Positions 16,346 through 23,334 of a stretch of DNA of 30,420 nucleotides are shown here, one piece after another (the stretch's first letter is position 1; each line of letters begins with the position of its first letter). The translations under genes were made by a program, and so were the position numbers. Source of the DNA: an uncultured Collinsella sp. (GTDB lineage: Bacteria > Actinomycetota > Coriobacteriia > Coriobacteriales > Coriobacteriaceae). Location of the stretch: contig CAJMHR010000027.1 in the NCBI GenBank assembly GCA_905213265.1, forward strand, positions 1 to 30,420. The letters run 5' to 3'. The notes beneath the pieces were generated by a model. That model saw only the letters and a program-made list of their open reading frames with translations, searched no databases and had not been told where the DNA came from.

Positions 16346-17283
16346 TGGTTTCTCCCAGGGCAGGTCTTTCCGCCGTTGCGATCGTCGGTCCGACGGCGGT
16401 TGGTAAGAGTGATGTTGCCGACCGTTTGGCAGCTCGTCTTTCGTCCGAAGTGCTGTCGTGCGATGCGATGCAAATCTATCGCGGCATGGACATCGGTACC
16501 GCAAAGATGGCGCCCGATGAGTGTACGGCGCCGCTGCGTCTCGTCGACATTGTAGAGCCGGGTGTGGCATATTCTGCTGCGCTTTATCAGGCTGACGCTC
16601 GCGCGCATGTTGAGCGCTTGCTTGGCGAGGGCCGCCTGCCGGTGTTTTGCGGGGGTACGGGGCTGTATCTCAAGGCCGCCCTCGATGAGATGGACTTTCC
16701 CTCGGGTGAACTTGAGGACGATCGTCGTGCGGGCTATCAGGAGCTTGCCGAGCGCATAGGCGAGGAAGCGCTGCACGCGCTGCTTGCCGAGCGTGACCCC
16801 GAGTCCGCTGCGGTCATCCACCCCCATAATGTTCGTCGCGTGATTCGCGCGCTCGAAATGCTCGATGATGGCGTCTCCTATGCGCAGCAAAAGTCGCAGT
16901 TTAGTGTTCCGCGCGAGCATTATCATGCCCTATGGTTTGGTCTGACGCGTAATCGCGAGGTGCTCTACGAGCGCATTAACCTGCGTGTCGATCTGATGTT
17001 TGAACAGGGTCTTGTTGATGAGGTTCGCGGTCTTATGGACCAGGGGCTGGGAGATGCCCTGACTTCGATGCAGGCAATTGGCTATAAAGAGATCATCGAT
17101 GCTTTCAATGGCGTGACGAGCATGGATGAGGCTCGCGAACTCATTAAGATGCGTTCGCGTCGCTATGCCAAACGTCAGCTTTCGTGGTTTAAGCGCGATG
17201 ACCGTATCGTGTGGTTTGATATGGATGAATGTACGATCGATGAGGTCGTTGAGGATATCGTGCATCGTATTGAGGCTGCCTAA
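16345..17283 (+). CDS. miaA: tRNA dimethylallyltransferase MiaA
   Basis: A 312-aa enzyme that transfers a dimethylallyl group to A37 of tRNAs reading UNN codons, giving i6A for MiaB. The P-loop GPTAVGKS is at residues 15-22, followed by DAMQIYRGMDIGTAK, the FCGGTGLYLKAAL motif and a C-terminal RRYAKRQLSWFKRD motif; the length is normal. It overlaps miaB by 1 nt at the start and hflX by 1 nt at the end (TAATG in both cases), so translation of the three is probably coupled. Confidence 0.96.
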   Translation: MVSPRAGLSAVAIVGPTAVGKSDVADRLAARLSSEVLSCDAMQIYRGMDIGTAKMAPDECTAPLRLVDIVEPGVAYSAALYQADARAHVERLLGEGRLPVFCGGTGLYLKAALDEMDFPSGELEDDRRAGYQELAERIGEEALHALLAERDPESAAVIHPHNVRRVIRALEMLDDGVSYAQQKSQFSVPREHYHALWFGLTRNREVLYERINLRVDLMFEQGLVDEVRGLMDQGLGDALTSMQAIGYKEIIDAFNGVTSMDEARELIKMRSRRYAKRQLSWFKRDDRIVWFDMDECTIDEVVEDIVHRIEAA

Positions 17284-18572
17284 TGGCCCGTTTCCCTCTT
17301 GTTCCCACGGCACCCGAGCCCGAGCGTGCCATTTTAGTTGGTGTTGAGTGGCGCGACAATGCATGGCCGCTCGATTGCTCGCTTGATGAGCTGGAGCGTC
17401 TTGCCCACACAGCTGGTGCCCAGTGCGTGGCACGCTTGTCGCAGCGTTTGGTAAAGCCGTATCCTAAATCGTTTATCGGTTCCGGTAAGGTCGAAGAGCT
17501 GTGCGGCCTGGTGCATCGCATGGATGCCGATGTCGTTATTTTTGACGACGACCTGACCCCCTCGCAGCAATCCTATTTGGAGAATGCCGTGGGCGAGCCG
17601 GTAAAGATTATCGATCGTACAGCACTGATCCTGGATATCTTTGGCCTGCATGCTCAGACGCGTGAGGGACGCCTGCAGGTACAGCTGGCACAGCTTCAAT
17701 ATTTGTTGCCTCGCCTGCGTGGCATGTGGAGCCATCTCGCCAAGGAGCAGACGCGCGGCGGCATCGGCTCACGTTTTGGTCAGGGCGAAAGTCAGCTCGA
17801 GGTCGACCGTCGCCTCATTCGTAATAAGATCGCTGCGCTTCGTCGTGAGCTCAAGCAGGTTGAACAGCGTCGCGATGTTCAATCCAAGAGCCGCATTGAG
17901 TCACCGGCGTTTCGCGTCGCGTTAGCCGGTTATACCAATGCCGGTAAATCGACGTTGCTCAATCGTCTGACCGGCTCTACGGTACTTTCTCAGGACAAGC
18001 TGTTTGCTACGCTCGATCCGACGACGCGTTCGTATCGCCTGCCCGGCGGTCGCGGCATGACGATTACTGATACCGTCGGCTTTATTCAAAAGCTGCCGCA
18101 TGGTCTGGTCGATGCCTTTAAATCGACGCTGTCCGAGGTGTTGGGTGCCGATCTAATTCTCAAAGTCGTAGATGCGTCTGACGAGGACTATGAGCGGCAG
18201 CTGGAGGCTGTCGACCGCGTGCTTGATGAGATCGGCGCCGGAGAGCGCCTAACGCTGACCGTATTCAATAAAATCGATCTTCTCAATAGCGTTGATCGAT
18301 TAAGTTTCCGTCGTCGCTATCCGGAAGCCGTTCTGTTCTCGGCCCAAACGGGCGAGGGACTCGACGATCTCGTCGATCTCATTGCTCGCGAGGCAGCTGC
18401 CACCGATGTGTTGCTCTCCGCTGATATCCCGTATCGCGAGGGCGCTCTCATCACGCTGGTGCATGAGCAGGGAACCCTTCTGCATGAGGAATATCTCGAG
18501 GACGGCGTTCGCATTGTGGCGAAACTGCCGGCTCGTATTGCACCGCGGCTTGAGCGTTATCGTACCGAGTAG
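17283..18572 (+). CDS. hflX: Ribosome-associated GTPase HflX
   Basis: A 429-aa HflX, a GTPase that binds the large ribosomal subunit and can split stalled ribosomes. The N-terminal HflX domain includes IGSGKVEEL, DDDLTPSQQ, DRTALILDIFGLHAQTREGRLQ and GQGESQLEVDRR. The G domain has G1 GYTNAGKST (216-224), G3 DTVG (263-266) and G4 NKID (329-332). It overlaps miaA by 1 nt. Its 3' end overlaps that of the convergent DUF1624 gene by 16 bp, so there is no room for a terminator between them. Confidence 0.95.
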   Translation: MARFPLVPTAPEPERAILVGVEWRDNAWPLDCSLDELERLAHTAGAQCVARLSQRLVKPYPKSFIGSGKVEELCGLVHRMDADVVIFDDDLTPSQQSYLENAVGEPVKIIDRTALILDIFGLHAQTREGRLQVQLAQLQYLLPRLRGMWSHLAKEQTRGGIGSRFGQGESQLEVDRRLIRNKIAALRRELKQVEQRRDVQSKSRIESPAFRVALAGYTNAGKSTLLNRLTGSTVLSQDKLFATLDPTTRSYRLPGGRGMTITDTVGFIQKLPHGLVDAFKSTLSEVLGADLILKVVDASDEDYERQLEAVDRVLDEIGAGERLTLTVFNKIDLLNSVDRLSFRRRYPEAVLFSAQTGEGLDDLVDLIAREAAATDVLLSADIPYREGALITLVHEQGTLLHEEYLEDGVRIVAKLPARIAPRLERYRTE

Positions 18573-19261
18573 ATGAGCTCCAAAATGCCCAGAATGATGG
18601 GCTGATGCAGCAGATAAAAGGGGAGTGCATGGCGTCCAAGGCTGGTGAGCGCCGGGATGGGATTGGCGTAGGTCCATTCTGGCGCTTCGAGGCTTGATGC
18701 TTGTGCTACCTGGGCAGCAAAATAGCCGGTAAGGTACATAAAGACAAACGGAATGAGCGGATAGTAGTCTCCCGAAACAAAACTCGGGCCCGGAAATCCT
18801 AGCCATGCCAGGTAGGGGAGTGGGTAGACCGCTTTTGGAATGCCCCAGGTTAGGGCAAAAAGAACAAGGCACGCCGCGATGCCCCACGAGCCCGGTAATT
18901 TTTGGAGTAGCGGACGGGTGAGTGCAACCACCGCCGTGCACGCCGCCATGCAATAAATGATGCCAAAGTTCACTGAATCGTCGACCGATACGAGCGTTGT
19001 TGCGATCCAGACGACCAAAGCTGCGGCAGCGTACTTGGCCGCTCGTTTAACATTGTTGCGTGAGAGCGTGCACATCCAACCCGCGATAAACAAAAATACC
19101 CAGCTGATGCTGGCGCGCCAGATGTCTTGAAAGACAGTCTGGGTAAACCATGGCATATCCCAGTCGTACAGGTAGGCGAGATCGTAGCAAGCGTGAAAAC
19201 CTGCCATTGAAATCATCGTAAACCCGCGGACGGTATCAAAGATGGTGATGCGTTTTTGCAT
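18557..19261 (-). CDS. DUF1624/heparan-alpha-glucosaminide N-acetyltransferase-like membrane protein
   Basis: A 234-aa multi-pass membrane protein of the DUF1624/acyltransferase-like group. It starts with R-x-FDTVRGFTMISMAGFHACYDL, the typical first-helix signature, and has about six or seven hydrophobic helices with FLFIAGW and LGRHALPFYLLHQP near the C-terminus. Such proteins are thought to move acyl groups across the membrane; the substrate is unknown. Its ATG overlaps the lexA stop by 1 nt (TAATG), so it is probably translated from the lexA mRNA and would rise during the SOS response. Its 3' end overlaps hflX. Confidence 0.83.
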   Translation of the reverse strand: MQKRITIFDTVRGFTMISMAGFHACYDLAYLYDWDMPWFTQTVFQDIWRASISWVFLFIAGWMCTLSRNNVKRAAKYAAAALVVWIATTLVSVDDSVNFGIIYCMAACTAVVALTRPLLQKLPGSWGIAACLVLFALTWGIPKAVYPLPYLAWLGFPGPSFVSGDYYPLIPFVFMYLTGYFAAQVAQASSLEAPEWTYANPIPALTSLGRHALPFYLLHQPIILGILELIYSVR

Positions 19262-19905
19262 TACGAGAACCGGCGCATCAAGCCGACGACTTTGCCCAAA
19301 ATAACGGGATTTGTTGCATAGATAGGCTCCATGGTGTCATTCTCGGGCTGCAGGCGTACGCGTCCCTGCTCCTTGTAGAACGTCTTGACGGTCGCTGAAC
19401 CATCAATCATGGCCACGACAATTTCGCCGTTCATGGCACTCTTTTGTTCACGGACGATGATGTAATCGCCATTGAAGATGCCGACATTGATCATTGAGCT
19501 CCCATGCACCTCAAGGATAAAGGAACCCTGATCAGTGGCGATTTCGGTCGGGATAGTAAAAGTGTCTTCGATATTCTGCTCGGCCAGAATGGGAATCCCA
19601 GCCGCGACGCGACCAACGAGCGGTAGCGAGACCGTTCCGCGAGGTGCGGTGGGCTCGTCAGATTTAGAAATTGAGACAGAGGAACCGTCCTCGTTAAAGA
19701 GTTCCAGGGCGCGCGGTTTGGTGGCATCGCGCTTGAGTAGCCCGCGCGCCTCCAGGGCAGATAGATGGGCGTGCACGGTGCTGGGGGAGGAAAGGCCCAC
19801 GGCAGAAGCCATCTCGCGCACGCTGGGCGGATAACCCTTCTCCTGCTGATATTCCTTGATGAAGTCGTAAATTTGCTGCTGACGCTTGGTAATTTTGCGA
19901 GCCAT
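19261..19905 (-). CDS. lexA: SOS-response repressor LexA
   Basis: A 214-aa LexA, repressor of the DNA-damage regulon that self-cleaves when stimulated by RecA filaments. The N-terminal winged helix-turn-helix includes PPSVREMASAVGLSSPSTVHAHLSALEARG (residues 26-55). The cleavage site is within GRVAAG (Ala102-Gly103). The catalytic dyad is Ser137 (HGSSM) and Lys174 (SATVKTF). The start at 19905 (MARKITKRQQ) was chosen because GAGAGGA lies 7 nt upstream; the open frame extends 35 residues further back, but through the LexA boxes. Autoregulation is expected from the three operators just upstream. The DUF1624 gene follows with a 1-nt overlap. Confidence 0.96.
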   Translation of the reverse strand: MARKITKRQQQIYDFIKEYQQEKGYPPSVREMASAVGLSSPSTVHAHLSALEARGLLKRDATKPRALELFNEDGSSVSISKSDEPTAPRGTVSLPLVGRVAAGIPILAEQNIEDTFTIPTEIATDQGSFILEVHGSSMINVGIFNGDYIIVREQKSAMNGEIVVAMIDGSATVKTFYKEQGRVRLQPENDTMEPIYATNPVILGKVVGLMRRFS

Positions 19906-19929
19906 CAGGGCATCCTCTCTACCCATGTC

Positions 19930-19997
19930 AAACAAATGTTCGAATTTTGCTTGACAGGAACAACTGTTCGAAGATAATAATAACCGAACATTCGTTC
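19930..19997. promoter_or_regulatory. Three LexA boxes at 28-bp intervals between lexA and LysM gene
   Basis: Operators of the form GAAC-N4-GTTC occur at 19930-19941 (AAAC-AAAT-GTTC, one mismatch), 19958-19969 (GAAC-AACT-GTTC, perfect) and 19986-19997 (GAAC-ATTC-GTTC, perfect). Start-to-start spacing is exactly 28 bp twice. They lie in the divergent lexA/LysM intergenic region and would let LexA control both directions. Confidence 0.88.
19951..19978 (+). promoter_or_regulatory. SOS promoter of the LysM gene
   Basis: TTGACA (19951-19956) and GATAAT (19973-19978), with a 16-bp spacer, form a strong SigA-type promoter. The middle LexA box fills the spacer and the third box covers the expected start site. 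The leader before the LysM gene would be about 80 nt. Confidence 0.7.
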
Positions 19998-20065
19998 TCG
20001 CGCTAGACATTTTTGTCCGTGCGGCTTGATAAAACTGTTCTCAGCAAAACACGCGAGAGGAGAAC

Positions 20066-20518
20066 ATGATGAACGCAACGAATATGGTCCAGGGAAATCT
20101 CGCCCTTAAGCTCGAGACGCCTGCAGAACCCACTTTTACGGTTGTTCGGGGTGGCCGCTCCGGTTTTCAGCCTTTGACCGTAAAGCCTGCTCGCAATCAG
20201 CAGGCTGTAGTCGCGCCGGCTCGCGTTGCCCTGAAGGTTCCGACGATTGTCGCCGTTGCCGCTGCGCTTACGCTCTTCTTTGTCCTCGCTATGTCGGTCT
20301 TTAGCGCTCGTCACGCCGCGTATGCCGAGTCCGTTTCCAACGTTACCTACGAGACCATTCGCGTTCGGCCTGGCGATTCTCTTTGGTCTCTTGCCGAGGA
20401 ATATCCAATCGAAGGCCTTTCCACGCAAGAGACTTCCGACATGATCCGTAACGTCAATCATCTGGAGCATGGTTCGCTCGCCGCCGGTGCGCATCTTAAG
20501 GTTCCTGCTCGTTCGTAA
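20066..20518 (+). CDS. LysM membrane protein, likely SOS cell-division inhibitor (YneA/ChiZ/DivS-like)
   Basis: A 150-aa protein with a basic, unstructured N-terminus (1-57), one transmembrane helix (about 58-79) and an extracytoplasmic LysM domain (about 95-147; YETIRVRPGDSLWSLAEEY...GAHLKVPA). This layout, divergent from lexA and controlled by LexA boxes, matches the SOS division inhibitors YneA (Bacillus), DivS (Corynebacterium) and Rv2719c/ChiZ (Mycobacterium). The mycobacterial gene also has lexA and nrdR as neighbours. The ATG at 20066 has AGAGGAG 3-4 nt upstream; a second ATG follows at 20069. Expected action is to stop septation while DNA is repaired. The function is inferred from context and architecture, not from close sequence identity. 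Confidence 0.83.
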   Translation: MMNATNMVQGNLALKLETPAEPTFTVVRGGRSGFQPLTVKPARNQQAVVAPARVALKVPTIVAVAAALTLFFVLAMSVFSARHAAYAESVSNVTYETIRVRPGDSLWSLAEEYPIEGLSTQETSDMIRNVNHLEHGSLAAGAHLKVPARS

Positions 20519-20531
20519 TCATTATCGCGCT

Positions 20532-20575
20532 GCGCATGGTACCCTTGTTATCGTTTAAGAGGAGGTACCATGCGC
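20532..20575 (+). promoter_or_regulatory. Perfect 12-bp inverted repeat enclosing the nrdR start codon
   Basis: GCGCATGGTACC (20532-20543) is the exact reverse complement of GGTACCATGCGC (20564-20575). The right arm contains the nrdR ATG (20570-20572) and the last two G of the Shine-Dalgarno AAGAGGAGG, whose remainder lies in the 20-nt loop. In mRNA the hairpin would bury the start codon, so translational control is plausible. A DNA operator is the alternative. Confidence 0.7.
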
Positions 20576-21013
20576 TGTCCCAAATGCGGCAAGGCACATA
20601 CCCGCGTCGTTGATTCCCGTATGCAGGAGTCAAATAACACCATTAAGCGCCGTCGTGAATGTTGCTCGTGTAACTACCGCTTTACAACGTTCGAGCGATG
20701 CGAAGACCCAATTGAGGTCATTAAGTCGGACGGAACCAAGCAGCGGTTCGATCGCAATAAGCTGCTCGTCGGCTTGATGCGCGCCACCATCAAGCGCGAT
20801 ATCGACACTAAGAAGCTCAATGAGATTATCGACGACATTGAGGTCGAGCTGCGCTCTCGCACGCTGACGGCCGTCACGTCCCATGAGTTGGGTGACATGG
20901 TGCTCAAGCGCTTGGCCAAGATCGACAAGGTGGCGTACATCCGCTTTGCCTCGGTCTACCGCGATTTCAAAGACGTCGATGAGTTTCTGCAAGAGCTCGA
21001 CAAGCTAAGGTGA
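20570..21013 (+). CDS. nrdR: Transcriptional repressor NrdR
   Basis: A 147-aa NrdR, the ATP/dATP-sensing zinc-finger repressor of ribonucleotide reductase genes. The zinc ribbon has C3, C6, C31 and C34 (MRCPKCG ... RRECCSC), then RFTTFER, and an ATP-cone domain from about residue 49 (VIKSDGTKQRFDRNKLLVGLMRATIKR) to 140; full length. The start is ATG at 20570 with AAGAGGAGG ending 4 nt upstream. The start codon is part of a strong inverted repeat. The nrdR-dut pair, 4 bp apart, fits a role in dNTP supply. No ribonucleotide reductase gene is in the window. Confidence 0.96.
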   Translation: MRCPKCGKAHTRVVDSRMQESNNTIKRRRECCSCNYRFTTFERCEDPIEVIKSDGTKQRFDRNKLLVGLMRATIKRDIDTKKLNEIIDDIEVELRSRTLTAVTSHELGDMVLKRLAKIDKVAYIRFASVYRDFKDVDEFLQELDKLR

Positions 21014-21017
21014 TTTC

Positions 21018-21461
21018 ATGTCCAACATTACCGTCAACATAAAGCGTCTCGACCCCACCGTCGAGCTTCCCAAATACGCCCATCCCACCGATGCCGGCTT
21101 TGATCTGCGCTCCAACGAGGACTGCGTCCTGAAGCCCTTTGAACGCCGTCTGGTCTCCACTGGGCTGGCCATCGCCCTGCCCGATGGCTACGCCGGCTTC
21201 GTCCAGCCCCGTAGCGGTCTCGCCATCAAACAGGGCCTGTCTATAGTCAATACGCCTGGCCTCATCGACGCCCACTACCGAGGGGAACTCAAGGTTATCC
21301 TCATCAACCTGGATCCCTCCAACAATATCCAAATCAACAAAGGCGACCGCATAGCCCAACTCGTCATCCAAGAAGTCCCCACGGTCAACCTCATAGAAGT
21401 AGAAGAACTAGACGAAACCGACCGAGGCAAAGGAGGCTTCGGCTCCAGTGGCGTCGCCTAG
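21018..21461 (+). CDS. dut: Deoxyuridine 5'-triphosphate nucleotidohydrolase (dUTPase)
   Basis: A 147-aa trimeric dUTPase that hydrolyses dUTP to dUMP and pyrophosphate, keeping uracil out of DNA and supplying dTMP synthesis. All five motifs are visible: DAGFDL (I), PRSGLA (II), GLIDAHYRGEL (III, with catalytic Asp), GDRIAQLV (IV) and RGKGGFGSSG (V, phosphate-binding tail). The ATG at 21018 has AAGGTGA upstream, overlapping the nrdR stop. The last third uses A-ending codons (GAA, AAA, ATA) more than neighbouring genes, which is noticeable but not proof of transfer. A cluster of hairpins follows. Confidence 0.95.
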   Translation: MSNITVNIKRLDPTVELPKYAHPTDAGFDLRSNEDCVLKPFERRLVSTGLAIALPDGYAGFVQPRSGLAIKQGLSIVNTPGLIDAHYRGELKVILINLDPSNNIQINKGDRIAQLVIQEVPTVNLIEVEELDETDRGKGGFGSSGVA

Positions 21462-21494
21462 GGACGCTCGTATTCCTCCCGCCCGCCTCTCACA

Positions 21495-21528
21495 CATATC
21501 ATTCCATGCTCAAACATTCTCGCTTCGC
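21495..21528. repeat. Partial copy (R1) of intergenic palindromic repeat
   Basis: Bases 21495-21528 repeat 21566-21599 with three differences, in direct orientation and 71 bp apart. They correspond to the left inner arm and conserved loop of the full element that follows. No matching right arm is seen, so this looks like a truncated copy. Confidence 0.7.
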
Positions 21529-21546
21529 AGGGGCGCACGGATCCCG

Positions 21547-21644
21547 CTTTCGCCTGAGCCCCATACATATCATCCCGTGCTCAAACATTCTCGCTTCACT
21601 GCGAAACTGCGCGCGGGACGATATGTATGGGGCTCAGGCGAAAG
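21547..21644. repeat. Palindromic repeat element (R2)
   Basis: Bases 21547-21580 pair with 21611-21644: 34 bp with one mismatch and one G-U pair. The 30-nt loop contains CAAACATTCTCGCTTC. It lies 85 bp after dut. Element R3 at 21802-21905 carries the same loop in the opposite orientation, but its outer stem has a different sequence. Confidence 0.85.
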
Positions 21645-21675
21645 GGCTACATGCTTGACATAAAACAATCTTTCT

Positions 21676-21724
21676 AGTTAGCCGATGCGATAAAGGGATG
21701 CCTCCTTTGTCGCATCGACTAACT
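21676..21724 (+). terminator. Terminator-like hairpin between convergent genes
   Basis: A long stem made of 21676-21681/21719-21724, 21683-21690/21710-21717 and 21692-21696/21704-21708, with one mismatch and one G-U, closes a 7-nt loop. CTATTTATATTTT follows on the + strand, so termination of dut transcription is likely. It sits between repeats R2 and R3. Confidence 0.7.
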
Positions 21725-21801
21725 CTATTTATATTTTCCTGTTTTACCTTTGCAGGTTCTAATGGAGGGGATACCGAAGTAGCTGCTAGTAAGTAAACGT
21801 A

Positions 21802-21905
21802 GCTGTTCAGCGGGAGCCGCCCATATATCGTTCCACGCGCAGTTTCGCAGCGCAGCGAGAATGTTTGAGCATGGAATGATATATGGGCGGCTCCCGCTGA
21901 GCAGC
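21802..21905. repeat. Palindromic repeat element (R3)
   Basis: Bases 21802-21840 pair with 21867-21905: 39 bp with two mismatches and two G-U pairs. The loop begins AGTTTCGCAG and contains GCGAGAATGTTTG, the reverse complement of the R1/R2 core. It ends 10 bp from the stop of the glycosyltransferase on the other strand and could also act as its transcription terminator or 3'-end stabiliser. Confidence 0.85.
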
Positions 21906-21915
21906 GGACTTTTGT

Positions 21916-23217
21916 CTACCTGATATGAGCAGGTTTTCCGCCCCAGTAGAAGCGGCAGAAGGCTCGTTTGCGCTTTTGGGGTTTGCCTACGAGCTCCATG
22001 GTTGCGATGGCTATGTCTTCGGCTGCGTGGGGGCGGCGTAGTACTTCGCCGTTGATGAGTAGGGCTTTGAGTGATTCGGGATGGTCGTGCAAGTGACGTA
22101 GGGTTACGATGAGTTCTCGTGCGGTGGTGACATGCATGCTGGCGCCCATGCCGGTGAGCATCGTGGTGTTGGCCTTTTCCTGGCCGTATGATTTGCCCAG
22201 CAGGATCATCGGCAGATGCGCGCACAGGCACTCGGTGACGGTGAGTCCGCCCGATTTGAGGATTGCCAGGTCGCAGCCGTGCATGAGGGCCGCCATGTCG
22301 TCCACGTAGTCCAGAACCGTGACGTTTTCGAGCTTCATGGCATCGAAAAGCGTTTTGAGACGGGTGGCATATTCGGCATCCTTGCCCGGCAAAAAGACAA
22401 AGTGCATGTCCTCGAAACTGCGCAGGAAGGGGAGAGTGCGGTCCATCTCCGCGCGAAAGCGAACGTACGGTTGAGGCAAACTGGCGCCGGCCATCACCAG
22501 CACAATGGTCTTGTCGGTGGGGAGATTGAACTTCTCGAGTTCTTCCTCGCGATTGTAGTCCGTATCAAACCCGGCGCGAATAGGGATGCCTGTAATGCGA
22601 ATCTTTGCCTCGGACACCTTGCGCGGACGCAGCGTTTCGGCCATAAACTCGTTGGCCACGCAGAACAGGTCGGTGTCCTTGTGGGGCCAAAAGCCTTCGA
22701 CTTCATAGTCTGTTGGCACGCAGATGACCGGGTAATCGATACCCGTGATGACGCGGGCGCCCACAGCGACGTTGGCTGCCGTAATGTGTGTTGCAACCAC
22801 GGCCATGGGCCTGCGGGTGCGGACATATTCGTTGAAGGCGGGGAACATAATTCGTGACCATGCTGTGCCTCCGCCCCAGAGCAGATGTCCCGTAAACGTA
22901 TATCGCCAGGTTAGGTCATATATGGGACGCGTGGCTCCCGTAAAAGAAGCCGCGGTCTTATTGCCGTCGAATTTAATACGTCCAAAATCGAGGATATCCA
23001 GGACTTCGATCTCAACATCCTCAGGGATTCCCTTGGTGCCGCGGATAAGGTCAAATGCTTGTGCAATCGCGTTGGCGGCGGCTTTATGGCCCGATCCAAC
23101 CGATGCGTGCACAATGGTTACCAGGGATTTTTGTGCAGGTGAAACGGTCATTTGCTCCGGTTGGGGAGTGGCTTGCATGGGCAGGGGAGCGCTATTGCCC
23201 GTCTGCGTTTGATCCAT
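21916..23217 (-). CDS. MGDG-synthase-like glycosyltransferase (processive diacylglycerol glucosyltransferase type)
   Basis: A 433-aa GT28-type glycosyltransferase with an N-terminal MGDG_synth-like domain (HASVGSGHKAAANAIAQAF, residues 37-55) and a C-terminal nucleotide-sugar domain (KSGGLTVTECLCAHLPMI, 321-338). This is the architecture of UgtP/YpfP and of plant MGDG synthase, which glycosylate diacylglycerol at the inner membrane face. The sugar and exact lipid cannot be read from sequence. The start is ATG at 23217 with AGGGGAG 7 nt upstream; the frame extends 21 residues further but without similarity. It is transcribed divergently from trxB and converges with dut. Confidence 0.88.
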   Translation of the reverse strand: MDQTQTGNSAPLPMQATPQPEQMTVSPAQKSLVTIVHASVGSGHKAAANAIAQAFDLIRGTKGIPEDVEIEVLDILDFGRIKFDGNKTAASFTGATRPIYDLTWRYTFTGHLLWGGGTAWSRIMFPAFNEYVRTRRPMAVVATHITAANVAVGARVITGIDYPVICVPTDYEVEGFWPHKDTDLFCVANEFMAETLRPRKVSEAKIRITGIPIRAGFDTDYNREEELEKFNLPTDKTIVLVMAGASLPQPYVRFRAEMDRTLPFLRSFEDMHFVFLPGKDAEYATRLKTLFDAMKLENVTVLDYVDDMAALMHGCDLAILKSGGLTVTECLCAHLPMILLGKSYGQEKANTTMLTGMGASMHVTTARELIVTLRHLHDHPESLKALLINGEVLRRPHAAEDIAIATMELVGKPQKRKRAFCRFYWGGKPAHIR

Positions 23218-23334
23218 CGATAACTCCCCTTCAGCTTTGTTACGCGATTTATCATTGTAGTGCATGAGTGTCATGTTCACGTAAATTTGGGTATGAGCGC
23301 AAAGAACGACAACGTTTCGACGAGAGGACTCTTC

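Noticed and set aside
21018..21461. Recent horizontal transfer of dut
   Set aside because: Codon use shifts toward A-ending codons late in the gene, but the gene is a normal neighbour of nrdR and no mobility genes or boundaries are visible.
21448..21663. 71-codon open frame between dut and the glycosyltransferase
   Set aside because: Its sequence is mostly the translation of the palindromic repeats R1 and R2; no ribosome-binding site.
21495..21905. CRISPR array
   Set aside because: The repeats are palindromic elements in different orientations with unequal spacing and no spacer pattern; no cas genes are present.
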